Shown here piece after piece: positions 27,242-36,054 of a stretch of 64,000 bases of DNA. Origin of the DNA: CAZWLY01 sp964634465 (GTDB taxonomy: Bacteria; Desulfobacterota; Desulfarculia; G963662305); the NCBI GenBank assembly GCA_964634465.1, contig CAZWLY010000001.1, positions 310,001 to 374,000 on the forward strand, in the 5' to 3' direction. Position 1 is the first letter of the stretch, and every line of letters starts with the position of its first letter. Made by a program: the position numbers and the translations under genes. The notes below the pieces were generated by a model that worked only from the letters and a program-made list of their open reading frames with translations, was not told the origin of the DNA and ran no database searches.

Positions 27242-28165
27242 TTGAAGTCGATCATCATTCCGGCCTTCAACGAAGAAGAGATGATTCCGGTGATCTACGA
27301 ACGGATCAAGCCTTTTTTGGAACCCGATGACGAGTTGATATTCGTCAACGACGGCTCGACAGACCGCACCAGGGAGAGGATAGAAGACCTGGCCGAACAG
27401 GATTCCAGGGTGGGGCTGGTCAATTTCTCGCGTAACTTTGGCCACCAACCCGCCGTTACCGCCGGCTTGACCTATTCCAGGGGTGAGGCGGTCATAGTCA
27501 TGGACTGCGACCTTCAGGACCCGCCCGAATTGATTCCCGAACTCATGGAGCTGTTTCGACAGGGTTACGATGTCGTCCATTGCATCAGGCGGCGCCGCAA
27601 GGAGCACTTGCTCAAAAAAATGGCGTACTCGTTTTTTTACAATCTCTACACCCGGTTGACCGACTTCCCGACCCAAGCGCAGTCCGGCGATTTTTCGCTG
27701 ATGAGCCGGCGCGTGGTCAACGCCATCGTCAGCATGCCCGAGCAGACCAAGTTCCTGCGAGGCTTGCGCGCCTTTGTCGGCTTCAACCAAACGACCCTGG
27801 AGTACGAGCGTCCGGCGAGGTACACCGGAGAACCCAAATACAATCTGCGCAAACTGATCGTCCTGGCCTTGGACGGCCTGTTTTCCTTCACCACCCTTCC
27901 TCTCAGGCTGATGAGCATGATCGGCCTGTTGACCCTCGCCCTGAGCGTCATCCTGGGCCTGGTGATTCTGGTTCAAAAGATGTTCATGGAGATGACGGTG
28001 GGCACGACCACGACCTACCTGCTCATCCTCTTTTTCGGCGGACTTAACCTGTTGTGCTTCGGCATCCTGGGCGAGTATGTGGGCAAGGTGTTCTACGAGG
28101 CCAAACGCCGTCCGTTTTACATAGTGGAATCAGTGAAGAATATCGGCCGGGACCAAGATGGCTGA
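27242..28165 (+). CDS. Polyprenyl-phosphate glycosyltransferase, GT2 (ArnC/GtrB/DPM1-like)
   Basis: This GT2 enzyme starts with IIIPAFNEEEMIPVI and has FVNDGSTDRT, VIVMDCDLQDPPEL (DxD-type metal site) and QSGDFSLMSRRVV. Two transmembrane helices follow near residues 220-245 and 255-285. This is the ArnC/GtrB layout: transfer of a sugar from a nucleotide donor to polyprenyl phosphate at the cytoplasmic face. The TTG at 27242 lies five bases after GGAGGG and gives the usual short N-terminus (307 residues); ATG 27230 and TTG 27215 are alternatives. It sits between the GMC-SDR fusion and an FAD oxidoreductase, so these may act on the lipid-linked sugar it makes. Confidence 0.88.
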   Translation: MKSIIIPAFNEEEMIPVIYERIKPFLEPDDELIFVNDGSTDRTRERIEDLAEQDSRVGLVNFSRNFGHQPAVTAGLTYSRGEAVIVMDCDLQDPPELIPELMELFRQGYDVVHCIRRRRKEHLLKKMAYSFFYNLYTRLTDFPTQAQSGDFSLMSRRVVNAIVSMPEQTKFLRGLRAFVGFNQTTLEYERPARYTGEPKYNLRKLIVLALDGLFSFTTLPLRLMSMIGLLTLALSVILGLVILVQKMFMEMTVGTTTTYLLILFFGGLNLLCFGILGEYVGKVFYEAKRRPFYIVESVKNIGRDQDG

Positions 28166-29462
28166 TCAGCAACCGAAGAAAATAGCCGTTATCGGCGGCG
28201 GCATCGGCGGCTTGGCCACGGCCTATTATCTCTCCAGCTCGAGCGCGGTGGAAGTCTTTGAGCGAAGCAACCGGCTCGGCGGTTTGGCCGCCAGCTTCCC
28301 GATCGAGAGGACGGAATTAGAAGCCTTTTACCACCATTTTTTCAAATCGGACAATCATCTGATCTCGCTTATCAACGAACTCGGCCTGGCAGCCAAAGTC
28401 GGTTACCATCGCTCCAGCATCAGCATGATCTATCCCGACGGGGTGTATCCTTTCTCCAGGCCGAAGGACCTGCTCACCTTCCCTCGTCTAGCCTGGTTTT
28501 CCAAGCTGGCTTTCGGCCTCCACACCATCTATCTGCGCCGGACCAAGGAATGGCGAGCATTGGAGAACCTGTCTGTCGAGGAGTGGATGGAGCGCCACTA
28601 TGGGCGCCAGGTATACGAACAGATCTGGCGTCCGCTTTTGAAAGCCAAGTTCGGAGAGCATGCCGACCGGGTGCCGATGTCGTGGTTGTGGGGCAGAATC
28701 CACCCTCGCTCCAATTCCAGACAGGGCGGCGAAGAGTGCCTCGGCTATCTCGAGGGCAGCCTGTCCGTGTTGTTCAACGCTCTGGGACGGCGCATCAAGG
28801 CCAGAGGGGGAAGAATCAGATTGAATGCCGGGGTGGACGAAGTGTCCGTCCGCGGAGACGGAGTCGAGGTTCGATCGGGCGAAAAGGTAGAAAAGTTCGA
28901 CGGCGCGATCCTGGCCCTCGATACCGAGGAGACCCTGAAAATAGTCGCCGATCTGCCGGATGGCCTGAAGGAGCGACTGGAGAGGATCGAATATTTCGGG
29001 GCTATCTGCCTGGTGTTGAAACTGAAAAGACCTTTGGGGGACCGGTATTGGCTCAACAGCGCCAGGAGCGACCTTCCGATCAGCGGGATCATCGAGCACA
29101 CCAACCTGGTGCCCAGGGAATGGTACGGCGGCCACTCGGTGACCTATGTCTTCAGGTATCTCTCCCCGAACGATCCTCTCTACCGGATGGAGAACAGCGA
29201 AGTCGAGAACCGTTTCAGGGCGGCGGTGAAGGAAGTCTTTCCCCGGTTCGACCCTTCCCAGGTGGCGGAAAGCTTCCTGTTCAAGACCCCCAAGGCCACG
29301 CCGGTCTACAAAGACCGCTACTCGGGATACAAGCCGCCGCTGGAACTCTTGCCGGGCCGGCTGTACATGATCAACACCGCCCAGATCTATCCTGAAGACC
29401 GCAACCTCAACAACGGCGTCGCCCTGGCCAAAGAGTTGGTGGCGCGTATCGGCTTGTCTTGA
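28158..29462 (+). CDS. FAD-dependent amine-oxidase-like protein (protoporphyrinogen oxidase/desaturase fold)
   Basis: The 434-residue protein begins with an FAD dinucleotide loop, IAVIGGGIGGLATAYYL, followed by EVFERSNRLGGLAASF, which is the amine oxidase/phytoene desaturase/protoporphyrinogen oxidase superfamily pattern. The C-terminal FAD motif is RLYMINTAQIYPEDRNLNNG. Members near polysaccharide genes also resemble UDP-galactopyranose mutases, but the diagnostic mutase residues are not evident. It overlaps the GT2 gene by 8 bases, which argues for a common pathway. It may oxidise, desaturate or isomerise a lipid-linked sugar or lipid; the substrate is unknown. Confidence 0.8.
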   Translation: MADQQPKKIAVIGGGIGGLATAYYLSSSSAVEVFERSNRLGGLAASFPIERTELEAFYHHFFKSDNHLISLINELGLAAKVGYHRSSISMIYPDGVYPFSRPKDLLTFPRLAWFSKLAFGLHTIYLRRTKEWRALENLSVEEWMERHYGRQVYEQIWRPLLKAKFGEHADRVPMSWLWGRIHPRSNSRQGGEECLGYLEGSLSVLFNALGRRIKARGGRIRLNAGVDEVSVRGDGVEVRSGEKVEKFDGAILALDTEETLKIVADLPDGLKERLERIEYFGAICLVLKLKRPLGDRYWLNSARSDLPISGIIEHTNLVPREWYGGHSVTYVFRYLSPNDPLYRMENSEVENRFRAAVKEVFPRFDPSQVAESFLFKTPKATPVYKDRYSGYKPPLELLPGRLYMINTAQIYPEDRNLNNGVALAKELVARIGLS

Positions 29463-29518
29463 CCACTTGCGGCGAGGTTGCCGGTTGAACCCGTGAAAGC
29501 TGAAAGTAAGGCTGTCGT

Positions 29519-30175
29519 ATGAGACTGATCGATTGGCTGGTTGATACGGCCAACCGCTTTCCGGCCGTTAACTACTTGATTCAAAAGCTTATTTCTTCTG
29601 ACAGAAAAATTCAGCGGGAAACCATCAACCACCTGCTGGCCGACAGGCTTCAGCCTCGAGCGGGCGAAAAGCTGCGTCTTCTGGACCTTGGCTCAGGGAC
29701 GGGCCACTATGTCCCCTGCTATCCAGACGAGGCCGTGGTCATCCTCTCCGACATGAATCTACGCAATTGCAAGTACTTGAAGAAGAGGTGGCAGGCTCAC
29801 TGCGTCAATCTCGACGGTTCCAGGCTGCCCTTCCCCGAGGCCAGCTTGGACCTGGTCATCTGCTCGGCCGTGTTTCACCACCTGGATTCCGATCTGGCCC
29901 GAAAGGTGATGGAAGATGTGCACCGGGTCTTGAAGGCTGACGGCCAGTTCATTCTCATGGATAGCTATATTCCCAGAAAAAAGGGTTTCTGGCCTTGGTT
30001 TTTCGAGTGGGTGGAGCGAGGCGAATATCTTCGTTCCGCCGACGAGTTGCGCCGCATCGTCGCCGATCACGGCGGGTTCGTTCTGGAACGAGAGATCGAC
30101 GACGTGACCAACTACCACTTCAAACAGATATATTTCAAATTGGTCAAGCGACCGGCCGGTTTCATGACAAGTTGA
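29519..30175 (+). CDS. SAM-dependent methyltransferase
   Basis: The 218-residue protein is a class I methyltransferase of the type 11 group: LLDLGSGTGHYVPCY (SAM loop), LPFPEASLDLVICSAVFHHL (the post-II segment), and VHRVLKADGQFILMD. The N-terminal 55 residues are an amphipathic helix region. It probably O-methylates a small molecule, sugar or lipid of the surrounding pathway. A 56-base gap separates it from the FAD oxidoreductase, and it is followed by two membrane-protein genes. Confidence 0.85.
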   Translation: MRLIDWLVDTANRFPAVNYLIQKLISSDRKIQRETINHLLADRLQPRAGEKLRLLDLGSGTGHYVPCYPDEAVVILSDMNLRNCKYLKKRWQAHCVNLDGSRLPFPEASLDLVICSAVFHHLDSDLARKVMEDVHRVLKADGQFILMDSYIPRKKGFWPWFFEWVERGEYLRSADELRRIVADHGGFVLEREIDDVTNYHFKQIYFKLVKRPAGFMTS

Positions 30176-30263
30176 TGGAATGGACCTGTTTTTCTTTTGA
30201 CCCTGAACCACCGCTCGCCCTCCGGACGGCCAGTGGCGGAGTGGAACCGGGCTATGGAAAATC

Positions 30264-31694
30264 ATGCACATGGACAAGCATGAAACGGTGAGCGTCCTGA
30301 CGACGATCAGACCGTCGGGCAAACGGCTGCCCCTTCTCGCCGTTCTGGTCGGGCTGGCCTTGCTCTGCTGCCTGGAGTTCGCGACCCACCTGAACATAAA
30401 CGGCGAAGTGGTGGTCTGGCAGGCCCATTCCTTGGGCCATGCTTATGGAGCCACCGGCTCCAACACCCTGGTAAACGGCCGGGAGGTTCGTAACGAGGGC
30501 TTGACCAACCTGATCAATACCTATTTCTTTGCCGGGGGCAGGGACCAGTTGGCTCTATACTACGAGCTGTCGACCAACCGGCTGATGACTCCCTTCCTGG
30601 CCTCTTTGCTGACGCCTTTTACCGGCGACGTGGTCCTGTCCATCTTTATCTTGAATCTGTTGTTCTGGATTGCGGCTTCGTGGGCCACCTTCGGTTTGGG
30701 GCTGGAATTCGGAGACGAGCGGCTGGGATTGATTATGGGCGTGATGGTGGCCGCCAGTCAGGGTTTCTTGGGAACCGCCCTGGGCACGAAGGCCCATCTG
30801 CCGGCTTACTCGTTCATCATCATTCTGGTCTTTCTGGCCGTCCGGCTGCGCCTATTCGAAAAGAGCACACCCTATGTCAACTACCTCACGGCCGGGCTCT
30901 TGTCCGGGGTGAGCGTTTTTTTCAACGGCCTCTACATCATCTTCGGTCTGTTCGTCCTTTTGAGAGGAGTTTTCAGGGTTCCGATAAGAAAACTGCTGCT
31001 GGTCAACCTGCCGCCTTTGATAGTCCTGGGCGCCATCAAGCTGATTTACAAAGTCAGTTCCGCAGCCGACGTCGATATCGGCGATCGGACCTTCGCCACC
31101 ATCCTGTCTCATATCAAGGTCCACTTGGCCGCGGTATACAACCATTTCGTCCATGGCGAGCCGATCTCCTTTATAATCCGCAACACCGCCGGCGCTCCCT
31201 TGGTGCACCGTACCTGGTGGCAACCTTTCGCCTGGTTTGACGCTTATGCCTACAATTACGTGCTGTTGACCGGGGTTCCCTTCCTCGTCCTGGCCGTGGT
31301 CGGTCTGCTCAAGCCCCGTCTCAAGGCGGCCTGGACGGCCCTCTCTCTCTTGCTGGCGGTCTTTGCGGTCGTGTTCCTGGTCCAGTCCTATTGGCCGACG
31401 CGCATCTTTTGGGGCTACTCCACCTATTACGCCGCGCTCGGTTTTTACATCCTGGCGGGTTGCGGAATCCTCAACCTTGGCTCCGCCGCCCGGTGGACCG
31501 CCTCCAGATTGGGCTGGGGCGAGCGGGCGAGGGCCGGCCTGGACCTGGGCCTGATGGCGGCGATCCTGGGCGCCTTGATCGTGTTCACCAACCAGGACAT
31601 CCTGTTCGGCCGGCTCATCGGCCTGTTTCGTTTCCACTTGCGCTACGACGTCTGGTGGCCGGCCGACTGGGATTTCGGCATCTTGGACTGGTAG
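30264..31694 (+). CDS. Polytopic membrane protein of unknown function
   Basis: The 476-residue protein has about ten hydrophobic segments, starting with LPLLAVLVGLALLCCLEFAT (residues 13-32), and a larger hydrophilic stretch around residues 45-90. No family motif is clear. The loop after the first helix contains Glu, Arg and Asn residues, where GT-C glycosyltransferases and oligosaccharide polymerases carry catalytic acids. An export, polymerisation or lipid-linked sugar transfer role is possible from context: it follows a GT2 of the polyprenyl-phosphate type. The C-terminus ends in a short soluble tail (RYDVWWPADWDFGILDW) rich in tryptophan. Confidence 0.6.
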   Translation: MHMDKHETVSVLTTIRPSGKRLPLLAVLVGLALLCCLEFATHLNINGEVVVWQAHSLGHAYGATGSNTLVNGREVRNEGLTNLINTYFFAGGRDQLALYYELSTNRLMTPFLASLLTPFTGDVVLSIFILNLLFWIAASWATFGLGLEFGDERLGLIMGVMVAASQGFLGTALGTKAHLPAYSFIIILVFLAVRLRLFEKSTPYVNYLTAGLLSGVSVFFNGLYIIFGLFVLLRGVFRVPIRKLLLVNLPPLIVLGAIKLIYKVSSAADVDIGDRTFATILSHIKVHLAAVYNHFVHGEPISFIIRNTAGAPLVHRTWWQPFAWFDAYAYNYVLLTGVPFLVLAVVGLLKPRLKAAWTALSLLLAVFAVVFLVQSYWPTRIFWGYSTYYAALGFYILAGCGILNLGSAARWTASRLGWGERARAGLDLGLMAAILGALIVFTNQDILFGRLIGLFRFHLRYDVWWPADWDFGILDW

Positions 31695-31703
31695 GCGGGT
31701 CTC

Positions 31704-32462
31704 ATGACGGAGACGAACAGACTTCGAAACGGGCGGCCGAAAGCTGTGGCGGTTTTGTCGTTGGGGTTGGCGGTCTTGCTGGCCGTGCTTTGGGCGACCA
31801 ACCCGATCGGGCCGTTTATCGTAAAGGCCTTTTTCGCCGCCCTGACATACACCGCAGCGACCTGGACCATGCTTGTTCTCGGTTTTCGGCGTCGAGCCGT
31901 CTTCGCCGCCGCGATCGGGCTGATCGTCCTGACGGCCGTCACCGCCTTGACCGACTCCAGCGGCTCCTACGATCCCCAGTCGTACCATTCGTGGAGAAGG
32001 TTGGAGGCGGGCCAGATCATCAAAGCCAGGATCTTCACCTACCCGGACAGCCCGAAGTGGAAAAAGATACCAAAGTCTTTGTTTACTCCGTATCTCTATC
32101 TATCCATAACCAAGCTTCAAGACGGCGACGAGATACTGATAGGGATCGACGGCGAGCCGCCCAGGTCTCTGACCGACATGCCCGGCTACAAAAGGGTGAG
32201 CAACGGTTACGCCATCCCCTTGAGTCGGGAGCTGGTGAGGGCCAAAGAGTTTCTGGATGTCAGCGTTGAAGTGGTAAGAGCGAACAAACTCTTTGTCTTC
32301 ACCGCGCCCTGGAAACCAGGCGACCCCCGCCGCCCGCCTCAAACCATCACCGCCGGCGGCAAGACGGAAGATGTGCCCAAAGCGCTCAAGAACCTGTGTC
32401 GATTCGTCATCGAAATCCGTTTCGCCGATGTAACAAACCATGTGGCGGCGGTGTTGTATTGA
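31704..32462 (+). CDS. Membrane-anchored protein of unknown function
   Basis: The 252-residue product has two or three N-terminal transmembrane helices (AVLSLGLAVLLAVLWA; FFAALTYTAATWTMLVL; AVFAAAIGLIVLTAVTAL). A beta-rich domain of about 140 residues (FTPYLYLSITKLQDGDEILIG onwards) follows and probably faces the periplasm. It starts nine bases after the preceding membrane-protein gene, which suggests the two products work together. I recognise no family. A similar beta-domain plus helices layout occurs in the 901-residue protein at 44589. Confidence 0.55.
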   Translation: MTETNRLRNGRPKAVAVLSLGLAVLLAVLWATNPIGPFIVKAFFAALTYTAATWTMLVLGFRRRAVFAAAIGLIVLTAVTALTDSSGSYDPQSYHSWRRLEAGQIIKARIFTYPDSPKWKKIPKSLFTPYLYLSITKLQDGDEILIGIDGEPPRSLTDMPGYKRVSNGYAIPLSRELVRAKEFLDVSVEVVRANKLFVFTAPWKPGDPRRPPQTITAGGKTEDVPKALKNLCRFVIEIRFADVTNHVAAVLY

Positions 32463-32637
32463 GGCCGTCTGTTCCGCCGGCTTCGATTGACGCCCGGGTC
32501 GTCGGGTGAGCCCTTCCCGCCGCCGGCGGGGAATGACCCCGTGGGAATTCAATGTCGAGTCTTGTTTCCAACCCGGTGACGACGATCTGCGAGATCGAAC
32601 CCATTCTGCCCGCTTCGGAGCGAAGGGCGTCTAAACC

Positions 32638-34584
32638 ATGTGCGGCATAGTTGGTTATGTCGGTCGCTTGGCCGATGAAGCGTTGACCCGGCGGATGGCC
32701 GCCGTGCTCGCCCACCGCGGTCCGGACGACGATGGCTTTTTCCATCACCGCCGCATCGCCTTGGGAATGCGGAGGCTGGCCATCATCGACCGGGAAGGGG
32801 GCGCTCAGCCGATCTTCAACGAAACCGGTGAAGTGGTCGTTGTCTTCAACGGCGAGATTTACAACCATGTCGAGCTGAGAAGGAAGCTGGAGGCGCAGGG
32901 GCACGCCTTCGCCTCCGAGGCCGATACCGAGGTCATCGTCCACGGCTACGAGGAGTGGGGGCTGGAGGGGATGCTCGAGCGCCTCAACGGCATGTTCGCC
33001 TTCGCCTTGTTCGATCGAGCCGCCGACAGACTGTTTTTGGCCCGCGACCGGCTGGGCATAAAGCCGCTCTACCACACCAGAGCCGGGGGAGTCGTCTATT
33101 TCGCTTCGGAGGTCAAGGCGCTGCTGGAGGTGGACTCGGTCTCCATCGACCCCGACCGGGACGCCCTGGTCGATTACCTGACCCTCCGCTACGTGCCCAC
33201 TCCAAACACCCTCTTCGCCGGCATCCACAAACTTCCGGCCGGGCACTATATGATCTTGGACCCGACCGGCGGACAAGAGATCAGGCGTTACTGGTTTCCG
33301 CAAGCCCGCCGGCAAGACCTCAGCCGGGCTGAATATGTGGAGCGCTTCGGCGAACTGTTCGTAGACGCCGTTCGTATCCGGATGATGAGCGAGGTCCCCC
33401 TGGGGGCCTATCTGTCCGAAGGAATCGATTCGAACCTCACCGTCTGGGCCCTCACCCAATTGACCTCCGCCCGGGTCACCACCTTTTCCATCGGTTTCGG
33501 CGGGAAGCACGACGAGACCCCCTTGGCGGCGGAGTCGGCCCGGCGATTGGGCACCGACCACCATGAGATCATGTTCGATCGGGTCGAGGCCGAAGACCTG
33601 GCCAGGATAATCTGGCACCTGGACGAACCCATCGGCGACGCCCACATAATTCCGTCTTTCATCCTGGCGGGCGAGGCGAAGAAGAAACTTACCGTCATCC
33701 TGCTGGGCGAAGGGGCGGACGAATCGCTCTATGGCTACCCGTTCTACAAGGTGGCCTGGCTGGCCAGGGTCGCGGCTCGCCTTCTGCCCGACGCGGCGAC
33801 CGAGCGCCTGGGACCGGCCTTGCTCAAAAGGCTTCCCCTCGGGGTGCTGAACCGCATCTTTCCCATGCCGACCGATCTGGGGCGAGCCGGGCGGAACCAT
33901 TTGGCTCATTTTGTCAGGGAGGTATCGCACCATGACGGGGCGGATTTGTTCCGCCGCCTCTCCAGCCTGTTCGCGCCCGAGGACCTCGAAGAGCTGTTGG
34001 CGACGCCGCCGGGACGGCGGAGGTCGTCTTTCAACGTCGATTACTTTGACGTCCCCAGGGATGACCGGTCGCCGGACGGCCTGCTGGCCCAGATCAGCAA
34101 CGCCCAGTTTTCCGGTTGGCTCCAAGACAATATCCTGCTGCGCCACGACAAGTTGGCCATGGCCCACTCGGCCGAGTGCCGGGTGCCGTTTCTGGATCAC
34201 CGGCTGGTGGAGTTCCTGGCCGGTGTGCCCAGAGAGCTCAAGGTTTCCGGCTGGCGAGACAAGATCATCTCTCGCCGTTTTGCCGCTCCCCGACTGGGTA
34301 GGGACATAGCCTGGCGTAAGAAAAAGCCGTTTTTCATGCCGATCGAAAATTTTTTCGACAGCGGCTGGTTCCAGCAATTGATTCGGGACAACCTGTCTCC
34401 GGAACGGATTCGGCGGCGGGGCTGGTTCAAGCCGGAGGCCGTTCGCACCCTGATCGCCCGGGCCGCGCCGGATGACTTTTTGGCTGTGAAAAGGGTGATG
34501 AACCTGATAATTCTGGAGTTGTGGCATCGCGTGTTCGTCGATCGGGAAATCGAGTTTCGCCGGCCGGACGCTTCAGTCCGTTAG
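32638..34584 (+). CDS. AsnB-like amidotransferase, copy 3, with altered synthetase motifs
   Basis: The 648-residue protein keeps a normal class II glutaminase: Cys2 in MCGIVGYVG, HRGPDDDG, VVFNGEIYNH, ARDRLGIKPLY. The synthetase domain is altered at both signature sites. The PP-loop reads LSEGIDSN (Ser260-Asn266), where a Gly is replaced by Glu and the final Ser by Asn, and the later motif reads LLGEGADESLYGY instead of LSGDGGDELFGGY. The PP-loop change would affect pyrophosphate binding. The enzyme may use another activated substrate, act as an ammonia source, or be impaired. It lies just before the aminotransferase and formyltransferase genes. No frame disruption is seen. Confidence 0.82.
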   Translation: MCGIVGYVGRLADEALTRRMAAVLAHRGPDDDGFFHHRRIALGMRRLAIIDREGGAQPIFNETGEVVVVFNGEIYNHVELRRKLEAQGHAFASEADTEVIVHGYEEWGLEGMLERLNGMFAFALFDRAADRLFLARDRLGIKPLYHTRAGGVVYFASEVKALLEVDSVSIDPDRDALVDYLTLRYVPTPNTLFAGIHKLPAGHYMILDPTGGQEIRRYWFPQARRQDLSRAEYVERFGELFVDAVRIRMMSEVPLGAYLSEGIDSNLTVWALTQLTSARVTTFSIGFGGKHDETPLAAESARRLGTDHHEIMFDRVEAEDLARIIWHLDEPIGDAHIIPSFILAGEAKKKLTVILLGEGADESLYGYPFYKVAWLARVAARLLPDAATERLGPALLKRLPLGVLNRIFPMPTDLGRAGRNHLAHFVREVSHHDGADLFRRLSSLFAPEDLEELLATPPGRRRSSFNVDYFDVPRDDRSPDGLLAQISNAQFSGWLQDNILLRHDKLAMAHSAECRVPFLDHRLVEFLAGVPRELKVSGWRDKIISRRFAAPRLGRDIAWRKKKPFFMPIENFFDSGWFQQLIRDNLSPERIRRRGWFKPEAVRTLIARAAPDDFLAVKRVMNLIILELWHRVFVDREIEFRRPDASVR

Positions 34585-34611
34585 CGAGCAAAACCAAGAG
34601 GCGAGGCGAAT

Positions 34612-36033
34612 ATGGGTTCTATAACCAAGCCCTTGATGTACACCGTGGAAGAGGCCGCCGCCCTGGACGCCGCCGCGGCCCTGGAGCTTTACAAGCGTCA
34701 CATCAATCCCGGAATGGCCAAGATGATGTCGTTGCTCGGCTTCGCCGGAGCCAAACCGGTTCGGGCTCAGGGCACGACCATCTATCTGGAGGACGGACGG
34801 GAGATTCTGGACTTCACCGGCGGGGTGGGGGTGTTGAATCATGGCCACAACCACCCCCGCATCCTGGAGGCTAGACGGCGTTACGCCCAAGCCCAGGGCA
34901 TCGAGGTGTGCAAGTTTTTCCCGCTGGTCTACCAGGTCGCCCTGGCCCACAACCTGGCCCAACTCTTCCCCGAGGACCTGGAGGTGGTCTTTCTTTGCAA
35001 CAGCGGGGCCGAGGCCAACGAGGGCGCCTTGAAGATGGCCGAGAAAGCGGCCGGTCCGAAGCGCAGCAAGATAGTCTACACCGACATCTCTTTCCACGGC
35101 AAAAGCCATGCGACGCTGTCCGTTTCCGGATCGGAATCACACCAGAACCATCATTTCAAGCTGCTTCCCGGATGCATCCAGATCCCCCACGGCGACGCCT
35201 CGGCTTTGGAGCGGGTGTTCAAGGAAAACAAGAGCCTGGCGGGTAAAACCCAGGTTTGCGCCTTCATCGTCGAAGCCATTCGCTCCGAGGGAGTGATCAC
35301 TTCGCCGGACGGCTACTTCAAGGAAGTGCGGCGGCTGTGCGACAATTACAACGTGACCTTGATCGTGGATGAAGTCTACACCGGCTGGGGGCGGACGGGA
35401 AAGATGTTCGCCTTCGAGCACTATGACTTCGTGCCAGATATCGTCTGTTTTTCCAAGTCGTTCGGCGGCGGCAAAGCCAGCCTGGCCGGATACATCGCCC
35501 GGCAAAGCCTGTTTAAGAAAGCCTACGGCTCCATGGCCGACGCGACCCTCCATTCGACCACCTTCAGCGGTCTAGGCGAAGAGGTCGTCTCGGCCATCGA
35601 GTCCTTGCACGTCCTCTACGACGAGGGGTTGGTGGAGAATTCCGCCCGGAAGGGGGAATACCTGCTCGAACGCCTCGAACGCCTCAAGGCCGCTCATCCC
35701 GATATCGTCAAGGACGTCCGGGGGATCGGGCTGCTGGCCTGCATCCGTCTGGAAAACGTGGCCGCCAAGGCGGCCAAGTCGATTCCGGGCGGTTCGATCC
35801 CGGCCGGGATCATCTCCAAGCTGACCACGGGCGGGATCATCACCGAGATGTTCGAGAAGCACGGCATCCTGACCTTCACGCCCCCCCATGACTACAATAT
35901 CCTTTTACTGACGCCGTCACTGATAATCACCGACGAGGAGATAGACCGCTTTGTCGATGCCTTGGACGAGGTGCTCAACACCGGACTGGTGGAAACGGTT
36001 ATGAAGTATGCCAAGCGCTTTCTGGCCGGCTGA
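34612..36033 (+). CDS. PLP-dependent aminotransferase, class III
   Basis: The 473-residue protein is a class III (ornithine/GABA/putrescine-type) aminotransferase. It has DFTGGVGVLNHGHNHPRI near the N-terminus, CNSGAEANEGALKMA (PLP phosphate contact), a Gly/His-rich FHGKSHATLS, LIVDEVYTGWGRTGKM (the Asp of the D-E-V motif that pairs with the PLP nitrogen), and CFSKSFGGGKASLAGY with the candidate Schiff-base lysine. Class III enzymes transfer an omega-amino group; use on a keto-sugar would be unusual, since sugar aminotransferases are mostly DegT-type. Followed 21 bases later by a formyltransferase gene, it may supply the amino group that is formylated. Confidence 0.9.
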   Translation: MGSITKPLMYTVEEAAALDAAAALELYKRHINPGMAKMMSLLGFAGAKPVRAQGTTIYLEDGREILDFTGGVGVLNHGHNHPRILEARRRYAQAQGIEVCKFFPLVYQVALAHNLAQLFPEDLEVVFLCNSGAEANEGALKMAEKAAGPKRSKIVYTDISFHGKSHATLSVSGSESHQNHHFKLLPGCIQIPHGDASALERVFKENKSLAGKTQVCAFIVEAIRSEGVITSPDGYFKEVRRLCDNYNVTLIVDEVYTGWGRTGKMFAFEHYDFVPDIVCFSKSFGGGKASLAGYIARQSLFKKAYGSMADATLHSTTFSGLGEEVVSAIESLHVLYDEGLVENSARKGEYLLERLERLKAAHPDIVKDVRGIGLLACIRLENVAAKAAKSIPGGSIPAGIISKLTTGGIITEMFEKHGILTFTPPHDYNILLLTPSLIITDEEIDRFVDALDEVLNTGLVETVMKYAKRFLAG

Positions 36034-36054
36034 TCCGAGGAACCGACCCAGACG

